Source of the DNA: Mucilaginibacter sp.
GTDB lineage: Bacteria; Bacteroidota; Bacteroidia; Sphingobacteriales; Sphingobacteriaceae
Reading direction: 5' to 3'
Assembly: GCA_030445275.1 (NCBI GenBank)
Contig: JAUCSE010000042.1
Span: forward strand, 62,001 to 126,000
DNA: 64,000 nt
Made by a program: the position numbers and the translations under genes. Positions 1-7,488 of the stretch are shown here, in pieces. Within the stretch, counting starts at the first letter, position 1; the number at the start of each line of letters is the position of its first letter. The notes below the pieces were generated by a model. The model was not told where the DNA came from, did no database searches, and was given only the letters and a program-made list of their open reading frames with translations.

Positions 1-627
1 AAAAGTACACTCGCCATTGGCTTATTAGCTGTTAGCTTGGTATTTATTGACTTCCCTGATGTTACCCATGATAAATTGCTTACGGCTATTTTCGGTGGCG
101 TATTTATAGGTACCGGTAGCGGCCTGGCTATGCGGGGCGGTGCAGTACTTGATGGTACCGAAATTGCGGCGGTGCTTGTAAGCAAGAAAACACAACTACT
201 TAAAGTGAGCGATTTTATTTTGATACTCAATGTATTGATCTTTAGTTTGGCCGCCTTTTTCCTGGGTGTTGAACCAGCTATGTACTCTATACTTACCTAT
301 ATGGCGGCTGCCAAAATGATCGATTTTATTTTGAACGGTATTGAGCAATATTCAGGTATAACCGTTATATCAACCCATAGCGAGGCCATACGCAAGGCCA
401 TTACCGAAACCCTGGGCCGTGGGGTTACCATTTATCAAGGCAAAAGTGGTTATGGCAAGGATGGGCATATCAATGACCCACGTGATATTGTTTTCACCGT
501 AGCTACCCGCCTCGAGATCCCTTCGCTTAAACAAACCATCCTGGGTATTGATCCAAAAGCATTCATCGTACAGCAAAGTATTGATGACACTACCGGCGGA
601 TTGCTTAAACGCAAGGGACTTCATTAA
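1..627 (+). CDS. YitT family membrane protein, 3' part (DUF161 + DUF2179)
   Basis: The reading frame is open from the first base, so the start lies outside the window and this is the C-terminal ~208 residues. Hydrophobic helices come first (one near residues 65-80 of the visible part, another around 85-105). They are followed by a soluble domain of the DUF2179 type, with the motif TRGVTIYQGKSGY-like 'LGRGVTIYQGKSGYGKDG' and a C-terminal 'DPKAFIVQQ'. This order is typical of YitT/YvjA-type inner-membrane proteins. Their substrate is unknown; DUF2179 resembles a small ligand-binding domain. The gene ends just before a triple 14-bp repeat and a strong hairpin. Family assignment is confident; the biochemical role is not known. 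Confidence 0.85.
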   Translation, partial: KSTLAIGLLAVSLVFIDFPDVTHDKLLTAIFGGVFIGTGSGLAMRGGAVLDGTEIAAVLVSKKTQLLKVSDFILILNVLIFSLAAFFLGVEPAMYSILTYMAAAKMIDFILNGIEQYSGITVISTHSEAIRKAITETLGRGVTIYQGKSGYGKDGHINDPRDIVFTVATRLEIPSLKQTILGIDPKAFIVQQSIDDTTGGLLKRKGLH

Positions 628-669
628 AGGATAAAGGAAGAAGGATAAAGGAAGAAGGATAAAGGAAGA
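628..669 (+). repeat. Three tandem copies of a 14-bp unit
   Basis: The unit AGGATAAAGGAAGA occurs three times without mismatch (628-641, 642-655, 656-669), directly after the YitT stop codon. The last copy runs into the left arm of the following hairpin, so the tandem array looks like slippage duplication of part of a terminator arm. Confidence 0.9.
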
Positions 670-700
670 AAAGCGGGGTATGCCCCGCTTTTCTTCCTTT
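661..700 (+). terminator. Long perfect hairpin after YitT gene
   Basis: An 18-bp perfect inverted repeat (661-678 with 683-700) closes a 4-nt loop TATG. The inner part is GC rich (AAGCGGGG/CCCCGCTT) and the outer arm is purine/pyrimidine rich, so the transcript ends in a U/C-rich tract. It sits 34 nt after the stop codon and is the likely intrinsic terminator of the YitT gene. Confidence 0.75.
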
Positions 701-710
701 AAATAAAATA

Positions 711-787
711 CGTCATTGCGTAGCGTGGCAATCCCCTACATACAGAGCCGCTCTGTATGTAGGGGATTGCCACGCTACGCAATGACG
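711..787. repeat. CGTCATTGCG-family palindrome, copy 1
   Basis: A 37-bp perfect inverted repeat (711-747 with 751-787) has a 3-nt loop. The ends read CGTCATTGCG/CGCAATGACG and the next block contains GTGGCAATCCCC. Related copies with the same ends lie at 1287-1396, 11047-11154 and 49046-49132, so this is a dispersed family and not only a terminator. It contains no gene. Confidence 0.9.
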
Positions 788-870
788 GGATGGGTTCGGG
801 ATAGTTTATTCCTGGCTATGAACCATGCACTATTGACCATTGACAATCAACCATCGCCTATAAACTTAAG

Positions 871-1254
871 CTACATTACGCTTATCTTGTGCTTATGCTC
901 ATCAATAGCTACAAAGGTAAATGTACCGGTTATGGCCTTTTCGCGTTCAAAGGAGTACATTTCTTCAATGTAGATCTCTACCTGTACCTTCAGACTGGTA
1001 TTGCCTATGTGAGAAATAGTCCCGATCAGTTCAATGATAGTACCTGCAGGTATGGGCCGGGTAAAATCAATCCTATCTGATGATACGGTTACCATCCTTT
1101 TACGGGTGAAGCGGGTTGCGGTAATAAAGGCTACTTCGTCCATCATGTGCATGGCTGTTCCGCCGAAAAGGGTATCGTAATGATTGGTTGTATTAGGAAA
1201 CACGGCTTTAAATATCCGTGTTTCGGATGCTTTGATTCTTTCTTCTGTTGTCAT
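871..1254 (-). CDS. Acyl-CoA thioesterase, hotdog fold (YciA/BACH-like)
   Basis: A 127-residue single-domain hotdog protein, the usual length for bacterial YciA-type acyl-CoA thioesterases, which hydrolyse acyl-CoA to free acid and CoA in the cytoplasm. The core motif is 'NHYDTLFGGTAMHMMDEVA' (about residues 23-41). It holds the N...GG...D arrangement in which the Asp/Glu on the central helix is catalytic. A second conserved strand follows ('DRIDFTRPIPAG'). The gene stands alone between two palindromic repeats (711-787 and 1287-1396), so it is probably monocistronic. Acyl chain specificity cannot be read from sequence. The ATG at 1254 fits the family N-terminus. Confidence 0.88.
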   Translation of the reverse strand: MTTEERIKASETRIFKAVFPNTTNHYDTLFGGTAMHMMDEVAFITATRFTRKRMVTVSSDRIDFTRPIPAGTIIELIGTISHIGNTSLKVQVEIYIEEMYSFEREKAITGTFTFVAIDEHKHKISVM

Positions 1255-1286
1255 TTGTGTTGAAGTATTTTGCGCACATAAAAACG

Positions 1287-1396
1287 CGTCATTGCGAGGA
1301 ACGAAGCAATCTCTACACAGGCAGATCCGTCATGTAAGTTTTAATCATCAAGCATCTCTGTACAGCATAGAGATTGCTTCGTTCCTCGCAATGACG
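1287..1396. repeat. CGTCATTGCG-family palindrome, copy 2
   Basis: Arms 1287-1315 and 1368-1396 are a 29-bp perfect inverted repeat that starts CGTCATTGCGAGGAACGAAG. The 52-nt spacer is not symmetrical. It lies between the divergently read start of the thioesterase gene and the end of fabH. The inner arm ends in GCAATCTCTA, so it belongs to a GAAGCAATC subtype shared with the copy at 11047-11154. Confidence 0.9.
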
Positions 1397-1416
1397 GTGT
1401 GGAATTAATTAGCGTG

Positions 1417-2421
1417 TTACGCCGTTCTTAATTTTCCCCATTTTAAATAGGTGGCACCCCATGAAAAACCTGCTCCGAAGGCGGTTAGTATCATGTTGTC
1501 GTTATATTTAAAATCGTCTTTAAAATCCCAAAGACATAGTGGTATGGTAGCAGCAGTAGTATTTCCGTATCTATCAATATTTACTTTAACGCGGTCGGCA
1601 GGTAAACCTAAATGATCACCTACAGCATGTATTATCCTGAAATTGGCCTGGTGAGGTATCAACCAATCAATATCCATAATATCCAGATCATTACGCTCCA
1701 GTATAGCTTTACAGGTGTCTGTCATTCCATTAATGGCTGCCTTAAAAACTACACGGCCATCCTGATGTATGAAGTGCTTATGTGCATCAACACTCTCGTT
1801 AGTAGCCGGAACTTTGGAGCCGCCGGCCGGTACTAGTAAATGCTCCCTACCCTTGCCATCGGTTTTAAAAATGCTATCAATCAAGCCAATATCCTCGGTT
1901 GATGGTTCAATTAAAACAGCTCCGGCACCATCGCCAAAAAGTATACAGGTGTTCCTGTCTTTATAATTGATGATAGCGCTATTTTGATCCGCCCCAACAA
2001 CAATAACTTTTTTATAACGACCACTTTCAACCAAACTGGCACCCATAGTAAAAGCATAAAGAAAACCACTGCAGGCAGCGTTAACATCGGTTGCCCATGC
2101 ATTGGTTAAACCAGCCTTATCACAAACAATACTGGCGGTTGACAGCAGCAGGTGATCAGGGGTCGAGGTAGCAATAATGATGCAATCAATTTCATCAGCA
2201 GACAGCCCGGTGGTTTTTAATAAATTTTCCACTGCCCAGGTAGCCATATCAGATGTAGCGAGGTTTTTATCGGTCAGGATCCTTCTTTCTCTAATTCCGG
2301 TCCTTGACACTATCCATTCGCTATTGGTGTCAACCATCTTTTCCAAATCACTGTTATTCAGAATGTTATCTGGAACATAACCACCTACACCCGTTATAAC
2401 TGCGCTGCTCTTTACTCTCAT
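1417..2421 (-). CDS. fabH: 3-oxoacyl-ACP synthase III (KAS III)
   Basis: KAS III condenses acetyl-CoA (or another short acyl-CoA) with malonyl-ACP to start fatty acid synthesis. The thiolase-fold protein has the full Cys-His-Asn triad: Cys117 in 'VNAACSGF', His257 in 'WLIPHQAN' and Asn287 in 'RYGNTTAAT'. I chose the ATG at 2421 (334 aa). The frame extends ten codons upstream, but those codons overlap the metE terminator hairpin and do not match the family N-terminus, which begins close to 'SAVITGVGGYVP'. It follows metE on the same strand after a strong terminator, so it probably has its own promoter. Bacteroidota often carry several FabH paralogues; a role in primary or in specialised lipid synthesis is not decided here. 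Confidence 0.92.
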   Translation of the reverse strand: MRVKSSAVITGVGGYVPDNILNNSDLEKMVDTNSEWIVSRTGIRERRILTDKNLATSDMATWAVENLLKTTGLSADEIDCIIIATSTPDHLLLSTASIVCDKAGLTNAWATDVNAACSGFLYAFTMGASLVESGRYKKVIVVGADQNSAIINYKDRNTCILFGDGAGAVLIEPSTEDIGLIDSIFKTDGKGREHLLVPAGGSKVPATNESVDAHKHFIHQDGRVVFKAAINGMTDTCKAILERNDLDIMDIDWLIPHQANFRIIHAVGDHLGLPADRVKVNIDRYGNTTAATIPLCLWDFKDDFKYNDNMILTAFGAGFSWGATYLKWGKLRTA

Positions 2422-2440
2422 AAATACTAAAATTCTACAA

Positions 2441-2473
2441 AAAACAGGCAATTATACGGAAATTGCCTGTTTT
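2441..2473 (-). terminator. Intrinsic terminator of metE
   Basis: A 13-bp perfect inverted repeat (2441-2453 with 2461-2473) begins six bases beyond the metE stop codon. On the minus strand it ends in a run of T (GTTTTTTG). It separates metE from fabH. Confidence 0.85.
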
Positions 2474-2478
2474 ACCCG

Positions 2479-4812
2479 TCAGGAAACTGTTGTTTCTACA
2501 ACTAACTGACGAAGTTGTTTTGCAGCGCTCACCATATTTACCAGCGCGGTCTGGGTTTCGGGCCATTTCCGGGTCTTTAAACCACAGTCTGGATTAACCC
2601 ATAAATTACCCGCCGGCAGCAATGCCGATGCCTTTTCAAGCAGGCTCACCATTTCATTAACAGTAGGTACGCGCGGCGAATGGATGTCATAAACACCCGG
2701 GCCAATTTCGTTTGGATATTTAAAATCGGCAAAGGCCCCTAACAGCTCCATTTGTGAGCGCGAGGTTTCAATGGTGATCACATCGGCATCCATATCGGCA
2801 ATGTTACCAATGATGTCATTAAACTCGCTGTAGCACATGTGGGTGTGTATCTGTGTTTCGTCCCTAACACCGCTGGCCGATATACGGAATGCCCGTACTG
2901 CCCAGGTCAGGTAAGCTTGCCAGTCATTTTTACGCAATGGTAAACCTTCCCGTATAGCAGGTTCATCAATTTGTATCACTTTAATACCGGCTTTTTCTAA
3001 AGCCACCACTTCATCGCGGATGGCCAGGGCTATCTGGTAAGTAGTTTCAGACCGTGGCTGATCATCACGTACAAACGACCATTGCAATATAGTTACCGGG
3101 CCGGTAAGCATACCTTTCATCAGCTTATCGGTATTGGCTTGTGCAAAGCTGCTCCAACGTACTGTCATATCTGCAGGGCGACTTACATCACCATAAATTA
3201 CCGGTGGTTTAACACAACGACTGCCGTAGCTTTGTACCCAGCCATTTTTGGTGAATAAAAAGCCATCCAAACGTTCGCCAAAATATTCCACCATGTCGTT
3301 ACGTTCAAATTCGCCATGAACCAGTACGTCAAGACCAATTTCTTCCTGCCAGCGAATGGCATCAATGGTAGCCTTTTCTATTTGTTCGTCATATTGGGCG
3401 GTAGTTAATTCACCTTTCTTCAATCGCGCCCTAAGCGAACGGATATCATCAGTTTGAGGGAATGAGCCTATGGTAGTTGTAGGGTACAGAGGTAATTTAA
3501 AGCGTTGCTGCTGTATTTTTTGGCGAACACCGAACTCACTGTCGCGGCGGGCATCAGCATCGGTTATAAAGGCTGTACGTTGTTTTATTTCCTGCTTGTG
3601 GATCAGTTTGGACAAGTTACGGCTTGATATAGCCTGCAGGTTAGTTTGCAGCAAGTCATTATCACCGGCAATAATTTTGCCCAGTTCATTAATCTCATTC
3701 AGTTTTTGTTTGGCAAAAGCCATCCAATTCTTAATTTCCGGGTTGATAGCTGTTTCCAGATCAAGATCAAACGGCGTATGCAGTAAAGAGCTGCTTGGAG
3801 CTATGATCACTCTATCCTCGCCAATGGCAGCAATAGCTTTTTTAATGTGAGATAAAGATTTGATATAGTCGTTTTTCCAGATGTTACGACCATCAACAAC
3901 ACCTAATGACAGGCTTAGTGTAGCAGGTAATATAGCCAATACATCATCTAACTGTTGCGGCGCTCTTACCAGGTCAATATGTAATGCGCTTACCGGCAGG
4001 TTTACAGCCAGTGGAGTATTATCCTTCAGACTTTCAAAATAAGTAGTTAACAGAACCTTCAGTTCAGGGCAGCTTTTGCGGATCTCGGCGTAGGCATATA
4101 CAAACGCTTCTTTTTCCTGTTGGGTAAGGTCAAGCGCCAGGAAAGGCTCATCTAGCTGCACCCAAACAGCGCCATAACTTTGAAGTCGCTTTAATACCTC
4201 AATATAAACAGGCACCAGCTTTTTGATCAGATCGATTTTATTAAAGCCGGCTTGTTTTTCTTTACCCAGCAACAGGTATGATACAGGGCCTATCAGTACC
4301 GGTTTAGGAGTAGTGCCTGTATATTGCTTAGCCAGCGTAAATTCGTCAAAAACCTTTTCAGAGAATAGTTTGAACTGTTGGTTTTGTACAAACTCAGGTA
4401 CTATATAGTGGTAGTTGGTATCAAACCACTTGGTCATTTCCATGGCGGTTACATCCAGTCCGTTCTTTTGATAGCCGCGGGCCATGGCAAAGTAAAGATC
4501 GATCTCGGTATTGGCTTTATTTTGAGTTAACACCGGGGTATAACGCTCAGGAATAACGCCCAGCATTAAGGATGTATCCAATACCTGGTCATAAAAGCTA
4601 AAATCATTACAAGGGATCAGGTCGATACCCGCATCAGCCTGGATCTTCCAGTTATCAATACGGATCTTGCGGGCTACGGCAAGCAGCTCCTCCCTGGTAG
4701 TTTGGCCGGCCCAGTACAATTCACTGGCCTTTTTGAGTTCACGATGGGCACCTACACGAGGATACCCGAGATTGTTTTTGAGCATACGCATAAAACTTTT
4801 TTGGTTAAACAT
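2479..4812 (-). CDS. metE: Cobalamin-independent methionine synthase
   Basis: MetE transfers the methyl group of 5-methyltetrahydropteroyltri-glutamate to homocysteine, the last step of methionine synthesis. The protein is full length (777 aa for the given start; the family is about 750-765). It shows the N-terminal signature 'NNLGYPRVGAHRELKKA' and a C-terminal catalytic barrel with zinc ligands His658 and Cys660 ('THMCYSEF') and Cys743 ('NPDCGLKTRKW'). The first ATG gives nine extra residues; the ATG just before 'LKNNLGYP' is the alternative start. I keep the longer one because a GGAG lies about 15 nt upstream of it. A cobalamin riboswitch precedes the gene, so expression should fall when B12 is plentiful and MetH can replace it. 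No metH is in the window. Confidence 0.97.
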   Translation of the reverse strand: MFNQKSFMRMLKNNLGYPRVGAHRELKKASELYWAGQTTREELLAVARKIRIDNWKIQADAGIDLIPCNDFSFYDQVLDTSLMLGVIPERYTPVLTQNKANTEIDLYFAMARGYQKNGLDVTAMEMTKWFDTNYHYIVPEFVQNQQFKLFSEKVFDEFTLAKQYTGTTPKPVLIGPVSYLLLGKEKQAGFNKIDLIKKLVPVYIEVLKRLQSYGAVWVQLDEPFLALDLTQQEKEAFVYAYAEIRKSCPELKVLLTTYFESLKDNTPLAVNLPVSALHIDLVRAPQQLDDVLAILPATLSLSLGVVDGRNIWKNDYIKSLSHIKKAIAAIGEDRVIIAPSSSLLHTPFDLDLETAINPEIKNWMAFAKQKLNEINELGKIIAGDNDLLQTNLQAISSRNLSKLIHKQEIKQRTAFITDADARRDSEFGVRQKIQQQRFKLPLYPTTTIGSFPQTDDIRSLRARLKKGELTTAQYDEQIEKATIDAIRWQEEIGLDVLVHGEFERNDMVEYFGERLDGFLFTKNGWVQSYGSRCVKPPVIYGDVSRPADMTVRWSSFAQANTDKLMKGMLTGPVTILQWSFVRDDQPRSETTYQIALAIRDEVVALEKAGIKVIQIDEPAIREGLPLRKNDWQAYLTWAVRAFRISASGVRDETQIHTHMCYSEFNDIIGNIADMDADVITIETSRSQMELLGAFADFKYPNEIGPGVYDIHSPRVPTVNEMVSLLEKASALLPAGNLWVNPDCGLKTRKWPETQTALVNMVSAAKQLRQLVVETTVS

Positions 4813-4954
4813 TAAATTGAATTAATGCTCCTTACGGTTTTCGGTATGCTTTCGGGAAATGGTAATAAAAGGCAAAAGCATAACATACAGGCAGGTAAAA
4901 GCCTATAAGGTCATCCTTTTTCTTTGACTACTGCTTCAAAACGCGAAAGCATTG

Positions 4955-5140
4955 TCTTTATACATTGGGGCAAGTATCCTGGCTTGTAACATTGTTGCCG
5001 TCCTTCTCAACCGCCAGCTGGCGGTCAATGGACCTGGTAAAGGCAACAACCTTTTTTGTTACTTACAGTTGCGCGACAGCCCGTGATTTACACACGGTTC
5101 CTTTTTAATCCCTGCCTAAATATGACAGGGAACCTCATGC
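4955..5140 (-). ncRNA. Cobalamin (AdoCbl) riboswitch upstream of metE
   Basis: Read on the minus strand, the leader has the hallmarks of the cobalamin riboswitch. There is a GGAACCGTGTG...CACGGG helix, then the conserved core CTGTCGCGCAACTGTAA (about 5061-5090), and then the B12 box AAGCCAGGATACTTGCC (about 4969-4986). About 140 nt of expression platform lie between the B12 box and the metE start; it contains further small helices. Binding of the cofactor is expected to switch off metE, matching the enzyme's redundancy with B12-dependent MetH. The variable arm carries a perfect palindrome CCGCCAGCTGGCGG at 5011-5024. The exact 5' and 3' limits are estimates. Confidence 0.93.
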
Positions 5141-5169
5141 AGAAAAAAAGTAAAGAACTTTATTAGGCA

Positions 5170-5177
5170 CAAATATA
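5170..5177 (-). promoter_or_regulatory. Likely -7 element of the metE promoter
   Basis: The minus strand reads TATATTTG, a full match to the Bacteroidota -7 consensus TAnnTTTG. It lies about 30 nt before the first helix of the riboswitch. No convincing -33 TTTG stands at the usual 17-19 nt spacing, so the call is moderate. Confidence 0.5.
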
Positions 5178-5250
5178 GGCTTTAATGCAACACGGTTGTG
5201 AAAAAAGTGGAGGATTGGGTGCATGGCTTTAAGGGGTATCCTTGAGGGAA

Positions 5251-5370
5251 GCTTCGAAAACCTCAGGGTCCCTTTCAGGAGCCCCTGAGGGGACAGTGAA
5301 GATATTGAGGGAACACCGACGGTCTTGAGCCACCGCGTTCCCTCAGGGTCTCTCACAGAAGACCCTGAGG
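5251..5370. repeat. Clustered CCTCAGGGTC inverted/direct repeats
   Basis: The block contains CCTCAGGGTC at 5261-5270 and 5341-5350, and its complement GACCCTGAGG at 5361-5370; the last two form a hairpin with a 10-nt loop. Between them are CCCCTGAGGGG (5282-5292) and a TGAGGGAAC/GTTCCCTCA pair enclosing about 22 nt. The minus strand is open across this block, but the peptide is low-complexity translation of the repeats, not a gene. The block fills the space between the metE promoter and the AraC gene. Confidence 0.8.
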
Positions 5371-5415
5371 CTCTTAAACTACCACTTTTCTCTTTGAAAT
5401 GTTTAACTTTGCCCA

Positions 5416-6309
5416 ATGGCAGAATTATTAGATGTAGTCACCGTCAGTCCGTACTTTTTCGAAGCCGCACAGTCAGAAGCTACCCAGTTTAGGGTTGCCG
5501 AAACCTGCACAGGCAACTGCAAGCTCAGTTCCTACAACCGCCGCGATTTTTATAAGATAACCTTGGCGCTGGAAGGCGGCAGTCAGCTGCTTTATGCAAA
5601 CCGCGGAATTGAGATAAATAAACCTGCTTTGGTATTCACCAATCCTTTAGTTCCTTACTCCTGGGAAGGGTATCACGATACCGCATCATCTGGATATTTT
5701 TGTGTTTTCACCGATGCATTTCTGCAGGCGGGTGGGCGCATGGAAAGTTTGGAGGAGTCAACCTTATTTAAAGCTGGTGGCGATCCGGTATATTTCCTGA
5801 ATGATACACAGGTAGAATATATCAACAATATTTTTGCCCGCATGCAGCAGGAGCTTGACGGCGAGTACGTTTACAAGTACGAGCTGATACGCAACCACCT
5901 AAACCTCATCATTCATGAGGCTATTAAAATGCAACCTGCCGTGGCCTATTTTACTCCTCAAAACGCGGCATCGCGTATAGCAAAACTATTTCTTGGGTTA
6001 CTGGAGAAACAATTTCCGGTTGATTCGCCCCGGTATACCCTGATGCTAAAAAAGGCCAGTGACTTTGCAGACAAGCTATCAGTTCATGTAAATCATTTAA
6101 ACGCGGCCGTGCGCGAAATAACCGGTAAATCAACCACCGCACATATCAATGACAGGATACTTACCGAAGCCAGGTCATTACTAACTCATACCGATTGGAG
6201 CGTTTCAGAAATTGCTTTTAGCCTTGGATTTGATTATGCTTCATACTTTAATAATTTTTTTAAAAAACATACCGGATTTACCCCTATGGCTTTAAGAAAA
6301 CCTCTTTGA
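5416..6309 (+). CDS. AraC family transcriptional regulator
   Basis: A 297-residue regulator with an N-terminal cupin-like sensor domain (about residues 1-170) and a C-terminal AraC double helix-turn-helix (about 200-297). The latter includes 'WSVSEIAFSLGFDYASYFNNFFKKHTG', the usual second HTH followed by the conserved 'GFTPMALR' end (quoted motif split: 'SEIAFSLGF', 'YFNNFFKKHTG'). This is the type common in Bacteroidota that controls one or a few neighbouring oxidoreductase or transporter genes. The zinc alcohol dehydrogenase starts 86 nt downstream on the same strand and is the obvious candidate target. The effector is unknown. The ATG at 5416 lies only 4 nt after a TAACTTTG motif, so a slightly later start is possible. 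Confidence 0.88.
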   Translation: MAELLDVVTVSPYFFEAAQSEATQFRVAETCTGNCKLSSYNRRDFYKITLALEGGSQLLYANRGIEINKPALVFTNPLVPYSWEGYHDTASSGYFCVFTDAFLQAGGRMESLEESTLFKAGGDPVYFLNDTQVEYINNIFARMQQELDGEYVYKYELIRNHLNLIIHEAIKMQPAVAYFTPQNAASRIAKLFLGLLEKQFPVDSPRYTLMLKKASDFADKLSVHVNHLNAAVREITGKSTTAHINDRILTEARSLLTHTDWSVSEIAFSLGFDYASYFNNFFKKHTGFTPMALRKPL

Positions 6310-6361
6310 AAACTATAATTATTACTTTGAAACCTTTAGCTGATTTGCAGAGTATCCATTT

Positions 6362-6369
6362 TAAATTTG
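6362..6369 (+). promoter_or_regulatory. Candidate -7 element for the alcohol dehydrogenase
   Basis: TAAATTTG matches TAnnTTTG 26 nt before the dehydrogenase ATG. A TTTG lies upstream at 6344-6347, but the spacing (14 nt) is short for a -33 element. This would let the dehydrogenase be transcribed separately from the AraC gene. Confidence 0.4.
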
Positions 6370-6395
6370 CAGTAAGTAAAACATAAAACAACACT

Positions 6396-7433
6396 ATGAT
6401 ACAAGCAAAAGGATATGCAGCCCAAACGCCTGAAACAGACCTGGCTCCCTGGGGTTTTGAACGAAGAGAAGTTGGACCACATGATGTTCAGATTGAAATA
6501 TTATACTGCGGTGTTTGTCACTCCGACCTGCATCAAATAAAAAACGATTGGTTTCCAGGCATTTTCCCGATGGTTCCGGGCCATGAAATTGTTGGCCGCA
6601 TCATTAAAGTAGGCGACCATGTAAAGAAATTTAAAATAGACGAACTTGCCGGCGTAGGCTGTATGGTTGACTCATGCCAGGTTTGCGAAAACTGCAAGGA
6701 TGGTTTAGAACAGTACTGCTTAGAAGGTAATACACAAACCTATAACAGCAAAGACAGAAGCGGCGTACCAACTTATGGCGGTTACTCCAATACTATTGTA
6801 GTTCGCGAAGAATTTGTATTGCACATTTCTGATAAATTACCGCTTGCTGCTACGGCTCCATTACTTTGCGCAGGTATTACTACCTACTCACCGCTACGCC
6901 ACTGGAAAGTTGGTAAAGGACATAAACTTGCGGTTTTAGGCCTGGGTGGATTAGGCCACATGGCTGTAAAATTTGGTGTAGCTTTTGGTGCCGAAGTAAC
7001 CGTTTTAAGTACATCACCATCAAAAGAAAAAGCGGCCAAAGCTTTAGGCGCGCATCATTTTGTGGTAACCTCAGATCCTGAACAGGTAAAAGCCGTTAAA
7101 GGTTCTTTTGATTTTATTTTAGATACCGTATCCGCCGAGCATGATATGAATATGTATTTATCGTTATTAAGAACCAACGGTACGCATATTTGTGTTGGTG
7201 TACCTCCGGCTTATAATATCCATCCGTTCTCTTTATTAGGTGGCCGTAAAAGTGTTGCCGGTTCAGGTATTGGCGGAATCCCTGAAACTCAGGAAATGCT
7301 TGATTTTTGTGCAGAGCATAGCATTGTTTCAGATATTGAACTGATCGATATCAAAGATATCCAGGCATCGTATAACCGGATGCTTAAGGGTGATGTTCGT
7401 TACCGCTTTGTTATTGATATAGCAACACTATAA
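6396..7433 (+). CDS. Zinc-dependent NAD(P) alcohol dehydrogenase (CAD/YahK-like)
   Basis: A 345-residue medium-chain dehydrogenase of the cinnamyl-alcohol/YahK group, which reduces aldehydes to alcohols with NADPH (family knowledge). Catalytic zinc ligands are visible as Cys38 in 'CGVCHSDLH' and His63-Glu64 in 'PGHEIVG'. The structural zinc site has four cysteines (Cys94, Cys97, Cys100, Cys108). The Rossmann motif is 'LGLGGLGHMAVKFG'. It lies downstream of an AraC regulator in the same direction and ends at a bidirectional terminator. Aldehyde detoxification is a reasonable inference; the true substrate is unknown. Confidence 0.93.
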   Translation: MIQAKGYAAQTPETDLAPWGFERREVGPHDVQIEILYCGVCHSDLHQIKNDWFPGIFPMVPGHEIVGRIIKVGDHVKKFKIDELAGVGCMVDSCQVCENCKDGLEQYCLEGNTQTYNSKDRSGVPTYGGYSNTIVVREEFVLHISDKLPLAATAPLLCAGITTYSPLRHWKVGKGHKLAVLGLGGLGHMAVKFGVAFGAEVTVLSTSPSKEKAAKALGAHHFVVTSDPEQVKAVKGSFDFILDTVSAEHDMNMYLSLLRTNGTHICVGVPPAYNIHPFSLLGGRKSVAGSGIGGIPETQEMLDFCAEHSIVSDIELIDIKDIQASYNRMLKGDVRYRFVIDIATL

Positions 7434-7446
7434 TTTAATATTGACC

Positions 7447-7486
7447 AAAAAGGCCGCCTTTCTAAAAGTAGAGAGACGGCCTTTTT
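7447..7486. terminator. Bidirectional terminator
   Basis: AAAAAGGCCG (7447-7456) pairs with CGGCCTTTTT (7477-7486), and the inner stem continues with mostly paired bases. It lies between the convergent dehydrogenase and M28 peptidase genes and has T-runs on both strands. Confidence 0.85.
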
Positions 7487-7488
7487 TA

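Noticed and set aside
1184..1408. 74-codon plus-strand frame across the second CGTCATTGCG repeat
   Set aside because: Half of it is the palindrome read through and half is antisense to the thioesterase gene.
5135..5416. 93-codon minus-strand frame between metE and the AraC gene
   Set aside because: The peptide is a translation of the CCTCAGGGTC repeat block, overlaps the metE promoter and riboswitch start, and has no start context or family pattern.
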